Shown here in pieces: positions 1 through 8,038 of a stretch of 64,000 nt of DNA. Each line of letters begins with the position of its first letter. Position 1 is the first letter of the stretch. The DNA is from DASYXZ01 sp035308965 (GTDB lineage Bacteria; Acidobacteriota; Terriglobia; UBA7540). Below the pieces are notes generated by a model. That model was not told where the DNA came from and searched no databases. It was given only the letters and a program-made list of their open reading frames with translations. The DNA is taken from the NCBI GenBank assembly GCA_035308965.1, contig DATGFN010000065.1, positions 62,001 to 126,000 on the forward strand, written 5' to 3'. The translations under genes and the position numbers were made by a program.

Positions 1-1627
1 CCTTCAAATAATCCGGCTCCACAATGTAATCGAGCCCCGAAGGCATTTCGCTTTGGGCTTTCGGCTTTGGCTGCCCATCCACCCAGAAAGTTTGATCATC
101 CTCGCTCGACAATGGGAACGAGCCCCAGGAGATCGACGCGGTCTCCACTCCCGGGGTGGACTCAAGTTGATGATCGAGTTGGCGAAGATGCGCGCGCACT
201 GCGGCAGGGCTGGCTGATCTAAGGGCGGGTGGAAAGCCGACGGCGAAAGTGAGCACGTTCCTGCCGTCGAAGCCCGGTTCCACTTTCCACAAGCTGGCCA
301 TAGTACGTATCATGAGTCCTGCGCCGACCAGCAATACCAGTGCCAGCGCCATTTCAGCCACCACCAAGGCTGCGTGCACGCGATGGCGCGCGCCTATAGT
401 TCCGCGTCCGCCTTCCTTGAGCGCCGGGTGCAGGTCCGGCGTCGCGGTCTTGAGCGCCGGCACCAGGCCGAAGAGAATGCCTACCAGCAAGGAGGCAACG
501 GCTGCGAACACCAGAACTCTGCCATCGAGGCCGATCTCGTCGGCGCGCGGGAGAGCGCTCGGAAGTAATCCGAGTGCTCCTTGGGTGCCCCACGCTGCCA
601 AGAGTACTCCGAGTGCGCCTCCTGCAACTGCCAACAAGGTGCTCTCGGTCAGAAGTTGCCGCACCACCCGGCCCCGTCCTGCGCCCAGCGCTGCGCGTAT
701 GGCGAATTCACGCGCCCGGCCGGTGGAGCGCGCCAGAAGGAGGTTTGCAACATTCACGCAGGCGATCAGGAGCACAAAGCCCACCGCGCCCAACAGCAAC
801 AAAAGGTACGGCCGCACGCCCCCCACCATGCTTTGCTTCATGGGCAATACGTTAGCGGTGGTGCCCCGATTGGCGTCTGGATAGGCCGCGGCCAGATTCG
901 CCGCAATGCTCTGCAAGTCAGCCCTGGCCTGCGCGAGGGTAACTCCGGGCTTCATGCGGCCGATCCCATGCAGTCCCAGGGCGGCCATACGATTATGCAA
1001 AGCAGGATTGCGCCACACACGAATGGGCGCATAGATGTCGCCGTATTCAAAGCTCCCTGTTCGCAGACTGATGCTGGAGGGCATCACACCGACAATGGTG
1101 TACCCCTGGTCGCCGAGCGTGATCATTTTCCCCAGCACGTCCTTTGCCCGGCCGAATCTGCTCTTCCACAGGCTTGCGCTGATCAGCGCCACCGGGGCGG
1201 CGCCAAATTGATCATCCTGAGGAGTCAGATCGCGCCCCACGATTGGCTTGACACCCAGCGTCTGAAAAAAACTGGCCGACACAAAGTCGCCCTTCAATCG
1301 TTCGGCCTCGCCCATGCCCGTCAGGATGAAAGTTGCGGTGCGGCTGATGGCGATGGAGGAAAACGTGTGGTTTTGGTTCTGCCAGTCCACGAAATTCAAA
1401 TATGGGATGGCGCCGGTTTCAAAATTTGGCTTGGTCTCGTGCAGCGTCACCAACTGGTCGGGCTCCGGGAAGGGAAGCGGATTCAGGAGCACGCCGTTCA
1501 CCACTGAAAACAACGCCGTGTTCGCGCCGATGCCAAGCGCAAGGGTGAGTACTGCAACTATGGAGAATCCGGGATTCCGCGCCAGCATCCGCACTCCATA
1601 GCGAAGGTCTTGAAGAAAATCGTGCAT
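1..1627 (-). CDS. MacB/FtsX-type ABC transporter permease of the acidobacterial duplicated-permease (ADOP) kind, C-terminus cut off by the window
   Basis: The frame is open from ATG at 1627 (GAGGA about 9 bases upstream) to the window edge, giving 542 residues. Families of this kind run to roughly 800-870 residues, so the last part is missing. It opens with the typical MHDFLQDLRYGVRML and a membrane helix (about residues 22-43). A MacB-like periplasmic domain follows, then a block of membrane helices with the motif LLLARSTGRAREFAIRAALG near residue 290, and then a second periplasmic domain begins after another helix (about 430-455). This helix-periplasmic domain-helices layout repeated twice is the ADOP signature. 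Known MacB/FtsX relatives couple ATP hydrolysis by a separate subunit to export or envelope signalling. No ATPase gene is beside it, which is usual for these orphan permeases. The substrate is unknown. Confidence 0.88.
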   Translation of the reverse strand, partial: MHDFLQDLRYGVRMLARNPGFSIVAVLTLALGIGANTALFSVVNGVLLNPLPFPEPDQLVTLHETKPNFETGAIPYLNFVDWQNQNHTFSSIAISRTATFILTGMGEAERLKGDFVSASFFQTLGVKPIVGRDLTPQDDQFGAAPVALISASLWKSRFGRAKDVLGKMITLGDQGYTIVGVMPSSISLRTGSFEYGDIYAPIRVWRNPALHNRMAALGLHGIGRMKPGVTLAQARADLQSIAANLAAAYPDANRGTTANVLPMKQSMVGGVRPYLLLLLGAVGFVLLIACVNVANLLLARSTGRAREFAIRAALGAGRGRVVRQLLTESTLLAVAGGALGVLLAAWGTQGALGLLPSALPRADEIGLDGRVLVFAAVASLLVGILFGLVPALKTATPDLHPALKEGGRGTIGARHRVHAALVVAEMALALVLLVGAGLMIRTMASLWKVEPGFDGRNVLTFAVGFPPALRSASPAAVRAHLRQLDHQLESTPGVETASISWGSFPLSSEDDQTFWVDGQPKPKAQSEMPSGLDYIVEPDYLK

Positions 1628-1900
1628 GGGGTTCAGTCCTCAGCACAGTCCGAGCAAATCCGCTTCCACTCTCGCGGAAGCAAACCTTTAGAAATCAGCC
1701 TGATAGGGATGGTGGCTGAATTATAATTCCTGGAACTGCCCGTTCTTGGGACGGTGATGTTCGATTTTGGATGAGTCCGGCCAAGCGTTGGCTTTTCGTT
1801 GGGTATGTCAGGTTAGGGCCGGGCGATGGAATTCCCATGTACCCCTTTCGATTCCGTTGTTGGCTCGAGAGGCAGCAAGAATGCGATAGAGTGCGAGCCA

Positions 1901-3139
1901 TTAGCCCAAAACGACTTCCGCGTTTTCAACCAATGAGGGCGCAGTTTTTTGCCGCCTGAGTCTAACAATTGATTCTGCTGCATCCAGTGCCGCGTCAGGG
2001 CGAGCTAATGCGCGAGCGTGTCGGCGCAAGGAAACCAATTCGCTTTGGTCGGCGAGGATGCGGGCAATTGTGGGCGACAGATCCTCGACATATCTAATCC
2101 AATACCCCACTTCCCATCCTTCTATTAGTTCGCAGTTGCGGCGCTCCTCGCCCGGAAGCGGATCCAGGGCCAACAACGGAAGGCCTGAATTAATGGCTTC
2201 CATCATGGTCGTCCCTCCCGGCTTGCCCACCAGGATATCGGCTGCCGCCATCCACTCATGAATATTATCAACCCACCCGAGAACCCGGTAGTTTGAATGG
2301 CCGGCGCATCGAGGGATGAGTTCATGTTCCAATTTCTTGTTGTTGCCGGCAATGAAGACTACCTGGACGGCCTGATCTAATTTTTGGAGCTCACCCAGAA
2401 TCCGGCGGGGCTTTCCATACCCCGCGCCACCAAACTCCACTACGACTAACGGCACATGAGCCGCGACTCGGAGGCGCTCTCGGGCTTCGGCTTTACTTGA
2501 GAAGGATCCGAAGCGCGGATCAATAGGAACACCACAAGCAAGAATTTTGCCTTCGGCCACTTCGAGGTCCCGCAATCGCGCGGCTGCTTCGCCCGGACCA
2601 ACCGTATAGAGGTCAACTTCCGGTTGAGTCCATGCTCGATCGATGTCCACTCCGGGAGGCGATGCGACCAGGCGAAATTGATTTTTCGTCGACCTCTTGG
2701 CCATCGCCGCCAACTCGCAGACCCCTGCTTCGGTGACGATAACAGTGTCTGCCTGAAATGCGGACAGAAATTCTGAAAGGGGACGTGCCGCCTTGCGATA
2801 AAGCCATCCTGGCCCGGTCGAATCCTTCGTGTGCTGCATGTTTTCGATCCAGCCCCAAAGGGAGGGCCAGTACTTAAGCGGGATTTCATAGGAGTTATAG
2901 TAGGTGCAGAACCATCGCGGAAGGACGTCGAGGACATTGACGACCTCGATGGCCAGGTCAGGTTGAATCCCAAGCATCGCACGTTTGAGGGCGTCGGCGA
3001 TCCTCTGATGGGCCGCCCCGTGAGGGACCGTCAGAATAAGAATGCGTCCGGCGCCTGGGATTTCACTCTCACTGCGCTTTTCAAGCGGAGGCAACCCATC
3101 AATTTCAGGGAGGCTGTTTTCAACCAGGATTTTCGACAT
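1901..3139 (-). CDS. GT28-family glycosyltransferase, MGDG-synthase/diacylglycerol-glucosyltransferase-like
   Basis: The protein has 412 residues. A GPGAGRILILTVPHGAAHQR stretch (about 29-46) matches the first strand and glycine loop of MGDG synthase-type enzymes. A Rossmann-like C-terminal half has VVVEFGGAGYGKPRR near 232 and the donor-binding motif ILVGKPGGTTMMEAINSGLP at about 302-321. The KPGGxT..E form of that motif is typical of lipid sugar transferases and MurG relatives. Family knowledge says such enzymes move a sugar from a nucleotide sugar to a membrane lipid at the cytoplasmic face. The exact donor and lipid cannot be told from the sequence. No other glycolipid gene adjoins it, and the first 30 or so residues are a poorly conserved leader, so the true start could lie slightly downstream. 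Confidence 0.75.
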   Translation of the reverse strand: MSKILVENSLPEIDGLPPLEKRSESEIPGAGRILILTVPHGAAHQRIADALKRAMLGIQPDLAIEVVNVLDVLPRWFCTYYNSYEIPLKYWPSLWGWIENMQHTKDSTGPGWLYRKAARPLSEFLSAFQADTVIVTEAGVCELAAMAKRSTKNQFRLVASPPGVDIDRAWTQPEVDLYTVGPGEAAARLRDLEVAEGKILACGVPIDPRFGSFSSKAEARERLRVAAHVPLVVVEFGGAGYGKPRRILGELQKLDQAVQVVFIAGNNKKLEHELIPRCAGHSNYRVLGWVDNIHEWMAAADILVGKPGGTTMMEAINSGLPLLALDPLPGEERRNCELIEGWEVGYWIRYVEDLSPTIARILADQSELVSLRRHARALARPDAALDAAESIVRLRRQKTAPSLVENAEVVLG

Positions 3140-3485
3140 GGCTACTCTCGCTTTTCCGGTCTCGCCGCGACCGTTAACCAGAGTTGTCTTTCAGAGTCAA
3201 TTCAAATTGCTCAATGCGAGAAGACCTTGCCTAACCGGCGGATCAAGACTTCCAGTCCGCAGCAACTGAAATGGCACAATCGTGGACCAGACAACCACTT
3301 TGCCTCTTGCAACCCGGCGCAAAGTGCGTCCTTGATTGCGCCTGGTCTCGTCCAATAATTCCGGCCAATGCCCGGGTAACCTCCCTGGGGCGGTTAGCGT
3401 CTATGGGATTTGGAGATGTAAACAGTTACAGGTTTTTACCCTTGATGCAAAAACTGCACCTAGTGCTATTTTACACGGAGCTACT
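3140..3485. other. intergenic region between the divergent GT28 and HxlR genes
   Basis: This 346-base gap must hold promoters for both flanking genes. The only structure seen is near the HxlR gene: a perfect inverted repeat TGTAA-N4-TTACA at 3417-3430 and a possible promoter with TTGATG (3442-3447), a 19-base spacer and TGCTATTTT (extended -10, 3464-3472). The implied transcript start falls at or just past the Shine-Dalgarno sequence at 3477, so the promoter call is weak. The inverted repeat is a possible operator for self-control by the HxlR protein. No coding sequence or RNA gene is visible in the rest. Confidence 0.4.
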
Positions 3486-3839
3486 TTGAAATCAAGACCT
3501 CCTGCAAATGTTTCCGAAATAATTCGTCCCCAGCTCCTGGAAGCCATTAATAGGGTTTGCAGCCGTTGGGGGATTTTTGTGTTGGGTGAACTTCTAATCT
3601 CGCCGCGACGATTCAGCGAATTGAAGCGGCGCCTGCCGTTCGTTCCCGCGAGGTCGCTGGTCGGGGTCCTCAAGAAGCTTGAGAAGGAGGGACTTGTGGA
3701 CCGCCGGGTCGATGATTCGCGGCCACCGGGCGTTACCTATTCCGCCAGAAACGACGATCCTGTCCTAACCGAGATCAATAAACTTTTGGCTCGGTGGGGA
3801 AGCCAGGGCCATTCGAAGTCTCACAACGGCGCTCATTAG
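3486..3839 (+). CDS. HxlR-family winged-helix transcriptional regulator
   Basis: I place the start at TTG 3486, which has GGAG five bases upstream, giving 117 residues. Starting further upstream would add about 50 residues unlike the family. The protein is a single HxlR domain: a helix ending in a cysteine and tryptophan (VCSRWG, about 24-29), ELLISPRRFSELKRRLP as the turn into the recognition helix, LVGVLKKLEKEGLVDRRVD as the recognition helix and wing, PPGVTYS in the wing, and LLARWG at the end. HxlR proteins act as dimers and often sense reactive electrophiles or oxidants through the N-terminal cysteine. C25 is in about the right place, but sensing is inference. The inverted repeat at 3417-3430 could be its operator. 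The target genes are not evident. Confidence 0.85.
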   Translation: MKSRPPANVSEIIRPQLLEAINRVCSRWGIFVLGELLISPRRFSELKRRLPFVPARSLVGVLKKLEKEGLVDRRVDDSRPPGVTYSARNDDPVLTEINKLLARWGSQGHSKSHNGAH

Positions 3840-4048
3840 TTTTGAATTTCAGAATTCTCTTCGTCATGCCCAGCGCATGTTGAACTCTGCCTCACTCCGG
3901 CGGGCAATCGAAGTACCGCGCGCCAGCTTCGGGAAAGCAACGATAAAGAATTCTGCTTCTCGTTCTATTTGATCCTTTCTATTCGCTTGCCACTTGCCAC
4001 TCACCACTTTCCACTGTTCTAGTAGTAGAATGCCCGCTGGAGGAACGC

Positions 4049-5257
4049 ATGTTCACTGCCACTGCCAACCTGATTCTACCCAGCACCACCACCGGATCTT
4101 TTCCGCGCCCGCGCTGGTATGACGCCAGCATGTGGGGCCGGCGGTTCGACACTTGCATGCTTGACGTCCGCTTCCGCGAAAAGTTTCAGGACGCCATGGC
4201 GGTGATGATCAGTGACCAGGAGCGCGCCGGGCTCGACATCCTGACTCACGGCGATTTACACGTGGATGAAGACCTCGCCGGCCGCGCCTGGCATCATTAT
4301 CCGCTCCAACGCTGGGCCGGATTTGAAGGGGACTATCTCCAGCCCGAGGAGACCACCGCCCCCTGGCTCCACTATCCGCCCGGCACCCTGCTGAATGAGA
4401 TTTACACGGGCTGGCGTTGGCCGCACGTGGTGGACAAAATCGAGCACCGCCCGCTCGACTATCCAAAAGTTTGGCGCATCGCGCAGTCCAAAACGCGCAA
4501 GCCCATCAAATTCGGAACCTGCTGCTCGCAGGTAATGGCGCTTTTCCTCGACATTCACACTCCCAAGTACAAGGATAAGCGCGAAGTGATCTGGGATATG
4601 GCCGTGGCGATGAATAAAGAACTTAGACTGCTGCGCGATGCCGGCTGCCGATGTATTCAGATTGAAGAGCCCACTTTTCACTTCAACGCCAATGCCTTCG
4701 GCAAGGATCACAGCGAAGTGAAATTTATGGTGGATGCTTACAACCGCGAGGTGGAAGGCCTTGACGACGTGGAAATCTGGATTCACACCTGCTGGGGCAA
4801 TCCCAATATGCAGCGAGTGATTGAGGACACGAGCTACGCCAACTCCATTGAGATTTATCTGGAGCGCTGCCGCGGCGATGTTTGGACCTTGGAGATGAAG
4901 GACCGCAACCAGAAAGATATTGAGCTATTTGAGCCCTTTAAGCGCGACTTGAAGAAAAAGATTTGCATCGGCGCCGTCAGCCATCGCCAATTGCAAGCCG
5001 ATACGCCTCAAGACGTCGCGGGGGAAATCCGCAAAGCACTGAAATATATTCCGCCTGAGAAATTGATTATCTCCAGCGACTGCGGCTTTGGCCGCCAGGG
5101 GGCGAATCGCGAAATCGCCTTCTATAAGGCCAGCGCCATCGCCCAAGGCTGCAACATCGTTCGCGGCGAACTGGGCCTGCCTGCAACCTACGCACCCGCT
5201 GCCGATCCCATGCTTCAAACCGATGTGATCCCCGGGCGCGATACCAAGCGCGACTAA
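4049..5257 (+). CDS. MetE C-terminal-domain-like zinc protein (cobalamin-independent methyltransferase family)
   Basis: The start ATG is preceded by GGAGGAACGC. The 402 residues form one TIM-barrel domain related to the catalytic half of cobalamin-independent methionine synthase. The zinc ligands are all present: H246 and C248 in IHTCWGN, E268 in NSIEIY and C345 in SSDCGFG. The N-terminal segment (TTTGSFPRPRW) corresponds to the substrate-binding opening of MetE core proteins. Full MetE is about 750 residues, so this is a stand-alone core form such as those that take methyl groups from methylcobalamin or other small donors. The methyl donor and acceptor cannot be deduced. No methionine gene or cobalamin riboswitch is next to it; the 209-base upstream region holds only short TTGCCAC repeats. 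It is transcribed alone. Confidence 0.82.
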   Translation: MFTATANLILPSTTTGSFPRPRWYDASMWGRRFDTCMLDVRFREKFQDAMAVMISDQERAGLDILTHGDLHVDEDLAGRAWHHYPLQRWAGFEGDYLQPEETTAPWLHYPPGTLLNEIYTGWRWPHVVDKIEHRPLDYPKVWRIAQSKTRKPIKFGTCCSQVMALFLDIHTPKYKDKREVIWDMAVAMNKELRLLRDAGCRCIQIEEPTFHFNANAFGKDHSEVKFMVDAYNREVEGLDDVEIWIHTCWGNPNMQRVIEDTSYANSIEIYLERCRGDVWTLEMKDRNQKDIELFEPFKRDLKKKICIGAVSHRQLQADTPQDVAGEIRKALKYIPPEKLIISSDCGFGRQGANREIAFYKASAIAQGCNIVRGELGLPATYAPAADPMLQTDVIPGRDTKRD

Positions 5258-5283
5258 TGAGGTTCATCGCAAACCCGGCGGGC

Positions 5284-5312
5284 TTGCGGTGTGTCGGGTG
5301 GGCCGTTATGAT
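5284..5312 (+). promoter_or_regulatory. sigma-70-type promoter of the TPR membrane protein gene
   Basis: TTGCGG at 5284-5289 and TATGAT at 5307-5312 are separated by 17 bases. The implied start near 5319 leaves a short leader that contains the GAGGCGC ribosome binding site before ATG 5334. This is pattern-based and untested. Confidence 0.5.
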
Positions 5313-5333
5313 TACGTAAATTGAGGCGCAATC

Positions 5334-5915
5334 ATGTACCGCGGTTTTCAATTAAGTGATTTAACTCATCCATGGTATTGGATCAGTGCCGGGATATATT
5401 TCATAATTGCAGCTAAATTTTTAAATTATTACCGGTGGGGAAGCCGCCCGTACTCAAGACTTCACCAGATGACCCCGGGCCTTCGGCCCGCTTTTTTCAT
5501 CCTGGGAGTGTTTTCGCTTGCCTTTGGTGTCTTCATGCGAGTGGTGCAAACTTCGTATCCGGTTCATGCGACGTATTCAGAGGCCATGGTAGGCGCGGGT
5601 GTAATTGCTTTTGTCCTCGGGTATGTGGATTTGACCGTGTTTAACCGCGGCATCGCCGCGGAACCCCGCACACCAGACCTGCCCACCCAACCCCATCAGG
5701 GTCATATTCAGGTAGAGCCTCATCCCGACGCATTTTACGTGGATCGCACAACCGCGCACGATCCGCACAAAGTCAAATCCGCGCTCTCGCTTGGCGACTT
5801 TTATTGCCGGGAAGGGAAGTTCGACGAGGCCATCGAAGCCTACCAGGAGGGCCTTAAGTCAGACCCTGTGAACACCGAACTCCACTCCCGCATTGAAAAA
5901 GCAATGAAACGGTAG
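5334..5915 (+). CDS. small membrane protein with a C-terminal TPR
   Basis: The 193 residues show three hydrophobic segments: about residues 13-31, about 51-67 and about 83-101. A soluble tail follows, rich in Pro and His. At its end a single tetratricopeptide-like unit (SALSLGDFYCREGKFDEAIEAYQEGLKSDP, given here only by its key residues G, Y, G, A and P) covers about 148-180. I do not recognise the membrane part as a named family. TPR units normally bind partner proteins, so a scaffold or assembly role at the inner membrane is a guess. GAGGCGC precedes the ATG. It lies alone between the MetE-like gene and the convergent toxin-antitoxin pair. Confidence 0.7.
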   Translation: MYRGFQLSDLTHPWYWISAGIYFIIAAKFLNYYRWGSRPYSRLHQMTPGLRPAFFILGVFSLAFGVFMRVVQTSYPVHATYSEAMVGAGVIAFVLGYVDLTVFNRGIAAEPRTPDLPTQPHQGHIQVEPHPDAFYVDRTTAHDPHKVKSALSLGDFYCREGKFDEAIEAYQEGLKSDPVNTELHSRIEKAMKR

Positions 5916-6111
5916 CCGGCAGTCATTCAAGAATTAACCCAAATGATTACGGGGATGAGGTCCCAGTTTGTGTCATGCGGCAAATCCACTAGAAATCTTA
6001 GTCGAGGTGGCACTGCTGGCTGTAGCCAGGAAGGGTAATGGGGCAAAGGGCGACAGATTTGCGCGTAAAGATATGGATGTCCCGAGCGAATCGGGAAAAG
6101 CTCCACCACCC

Positions 6112-6441
6112 CTATGATGTACACCCAAGGGCAAACCCCAGCGCCGCGCAAATCTCTTCCAACCGGCCCGCGCTGAGCATGGCCACGCGCCGACCCAATC
6201 GGGCTTTGGAAACCGTGACCAGATTATGCAAATTCACGGCGCATGAGCGTTTCATCCCGTCTGCCTCAGTTAAAAGCACCTCGGACGGCACGCCTCGGAT
6301 GGTGCTGGTGATGGGGGCCACGGTAACCGCGGACAAATATCCGATGGCGCTTTCGCGGGTGAGGACCACCACCGGCCTTTGTTTATCAGGGCGGGGAAAC
6401 CGGACCAAGCGGACATCACCGCGCGCTATCACTCCGGCCAC
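6112..6441 (-). CDS. MazF/PemK-family endoribonuclease toxin
   Basis: The 109 residues fit the CcdB/MazF fold: IARGDVRLVRF opens the barrel, then KQRPVVVLTR (the conserved RPvvvl strand), a TVAPITSTIRG loop carrying the conserved threonine, and SCAVNLHNLVTVSK near the end. Family members are sequence-specific mRNA or tRNA nucleases that stop growth when their antitoxin is lost. Its start overlaps the end of the antitoxin gene by 13 bases, a normal arrangement for translational coupling in type II systems. It is the second gene of the pair and shares the promoter and operator before the antitoxin. The target sequence of cleavage cannot be predicted. Confidence 0.88.
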   Translation of the reverse strand: MAGVIARGDVRLVRFPRPDKQRPVVVLTRESAIGYLSAVTVAPITSTIRGVPSEVLLTEADGMKRSCAVNLHNLVTVSKARLGRRVAMLSAGRLEEICAALGFALGCTS

Positions 6442-6659
6442 CGTGCCACCTTCTCCCAGGACGCTATCTCGCCTCTATTTTCCGGCCTCTTCTGGTAGCC
6501 CTGTCGGTCGCGAGCCTCGATTTCGAGCCTTCGCAAACGTTTCAAATGCTCGCGAAGCGCCTCGCGAATGAGAGCCGAACGGTTCAGCCGCGCCTGTTTG
6601 GCCGCTACATTCGCAGCGCGAAGCAACTCGGGTTCAAGGACAACTTGGATGGTTTCCAT
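6429..6659 (-). CDS. ribbon-helix-helix antitoxin of the MazF pair
   Basis: The 76 residues begin with the RHH strand METIQVVLEPELLRAANVAA, followed by ARLNRSALIREALREHLKRL, which matches the second helix of MetJ/Arc-type DNA-binding dimers. The charged C-terminal part (about 45-76), ending in EKVARWPE, is the likely toxin-binding tail. RHH antitoxins bind palindromes before their own gene and repress it, more strongly when in complex with toxin. A perfect 8-base inverted repeat lies one base before the start codon. No Shine-Dalgarno sequence is visible, and the -10 box is only 7 bases from the ATG, so the mRNA is probably leaderless. Confidence 0.87.
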   Translation of the reverse strand: METIQVVLEPELLRAANVAAKQARLNRSALIREALREHLKRLRRLEIEARDRQGYQKRPENRGEIASWEKVARWPE

Positions 6660-6660
6660 A

Positions 6661-6696
6661 CTGTGGAGTCTACTCCACAGTTAGGTCAACAGTCAA
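6661..6696 (-). promoter_or_regulatory. promoter and operator of the toxin-antitoxin pair
   Basis: On the minus strand TTGACT (6696-6691) and TAGACT (6672-6667) are 18 bases apart. The -10 box sits inside a perfect inverted repeat, CTGTGGAG-N4-CTCCACAG (6661-6680), which ends one base before the antitoxin ATG at 6659. RHH antitoxins usually act on this kind of palindrome, so binding would block the promoter directly. The expected transcript start is at or within a base or two of the ATG. Confidence 0.68.
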
Positions 6697-6754
6697 TTGT
6701 ATTGGACATTCGTGAGCGGGTCCCAGCAGCAGCGCAGAGTTTGCGCCCTTTGGA

Positions 6755-7651
6755 CTACTTGGACCGGATGGAGTAGCGCACCAGTACGCCTTCCACAAAC
6801 AGCGCGTCGATTGTGTTATCGCCCTGTTCGTAAATGGAATTGCTCACATCGAGTGACCCTTCTTTGCCTCGATGTACTTCCACGGGATGGCCGAGCATGG
6901 CGTCCACATCATCCTGAAGCATCCCTTTGTGCAAACCAGCCGGGCCGGGGGGCGGCGTGGGCGTTGGCTGCGAATTCGAGGCGGCGGGCAGGGAAAAGTC
7001 GACGTACTTGGCGAGCGCTCCCATCACGGCGTCGGGAGTGAGCAATTCGAGTTGCACGCCTTTTGGATATCGAATGTTAAAACGCGAGCCTGAATGTTGG
7101 GCGAGCTCATAGATTCGCTGCGCTCGTTCTTCCTGCGCCACCCCGGCCGCGGCCTGAAGGCGCGCATCCTCGCGCTCGCGGCGATGGCGAAGGTCATCTA
7201 ACTCCTCTTGCATATCGTGTTTCTTGTCCCGATCAGGCTCGTTTTTTATATTGCGTTCCAGCTCCTTCTCCCGGTCCGATTTCGGAGAGGGTGGAGGGGA
7301 GGGAACTGACGCCGGTTCGTCTCCTGAGGTGCCGTATCCGCCGCCCGCCAAATGAAACTCCACCAGCTTGTCTTTCACTTTCACCTTGGTGACGGGCGCG
7401 CTGTCGCCGGAGTGAAGTGAAACGCCATAGCGCTTCACGCGTTGCGAATAGTCGTTGTAGTTCACGTCGGGTTGGCGCTCGGGATAGACGTCCACGCCGT
7501 CTTTGTTGGCCGGCATATCCATCTTCACGGTGAAGGTCCGGCCCTCGAAGAATTTGGCCAGGGCATCCTCAGATTGCGCGCGCAAAGGCGCTTGCGAAAG
7601 CAATCCCATCAAAAGACACGGTGCGAGTGCTCGACAAATCCGTTCGATCAT
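6755..7651 (-). CDS. exported protein of unknown function with a charged coiled-coil middle
   Basis: I do not recognise the family. The 298 residues start with a signal peptide (hydrophobic stretch about 8-22, cleavage likely after AQA-like LRAQS). A beta-rich part follows (about 30-110) and then a Pro/Ser stretch. A highly charged segment at about 125-175 (KSDREKELERNIKNEPDR and onward) probably forms a coiled coil. After another Pro-rich linker the last 60 residues (LHKGMLQDDVDAMLGHPVEV, then ALFVEGVLVRYSI) resemble the BamE/SmpA-type small fold, where a short helix pair precedes a strand carrying the G-x-P turn. That resemblance is tentative. It is probably periplasmic and is transcribed alone. 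Confidence 0.6.
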   Translation of the reverse strand: MIERICRALAPCLLMGLLSQAPLRAQSEDALAKFFEGRTFTVKMDMPANKDGVDVYPERQPDVNYNDYSQRVKRYGVSLHSGDSAPVTKVKVKDKLVEFHLAGGGYGTSGDEPASVPSPPPSPKSDREKELERNIKNEPDRDKKHDMQEELDDLRHRREREDARLQAAAGVAQEERAQRIYELAQHSGSRFNIRYPKGVQLELLTPDAVMGALAKYVDFSLPAASNSQPTPTPPPGPAGLHKGMLQDDVDAMLGHPVEVHRGKEGSLDVSNSIYEQGDNTIDALFVEGVLVRYSIRSK

Positions 7652-8038
7652 CCTGTCCTCTCATCGCGACCGGCGGCGCGGTGGTCGACGCGCTTGGCCA
7701 GAAGCTGGATAAATCTGAAATTTCAAAGTTGTGTACTTCCAGAAGGAATCTTGATGCATAACCTCGGGAAGTCGTGTGACGGCATTATGCACGAAGATCA
7801 CTCAAGATTCAAAATGCATTGGCCAACTTCAATTTCAGGAGGCAGGCGCCACGGTGTACGCCTGAACCTGCAATAGGGGCAGGGAATCGTCTGGTCTTTG
7901 TTTGCCGTGTTTGCCTCGCGTGTTTGCCTCGCCATTGCACTAATGCCGGGGGCGTGTTAGGGTGAGCGATCAAGGGCGGGGCAGATTTTTGGGACGCTGT
8001 AATGCCCTGTTCAAAAGATGGCGTTCGAGGGCGACTCC
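7652..8038. other. intergenic region with a 13-base tandem duplication
   Basis: The 387 bases separate the divergent exported-protein gene and the aldo/keto reductase gene. GTGTTTGCCTCGC occurs twice in direct tandem at 7907-7932, and a related TTTGCC lies just before it. This looks like slippage rather than a regulator site. No convincing promoter, RNA gene or coding sequence is seen in the rest. Confidence 0.4.

Noticed and set aside
249..1507. Long open frames on the plus strand at the left end
   Set aside because: They lie opposite the permease gene and have low-complexity, Arg/Pro/Ala-rich translations with no family features, typical of shadows in GC-rich DNA.
1695..1901. Possible 68-residue protein on the minus strand
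   Set aside because: No ribosome binding site, no recognisable composition or domain, and it sits in a normal intergenic gap.
3840..4048. Riboswitch before the MetE-like gene
   Set aside because: No cobalamin box, SAM-type core or terminator hairpin is visible; only short TTGCCAC repeats.
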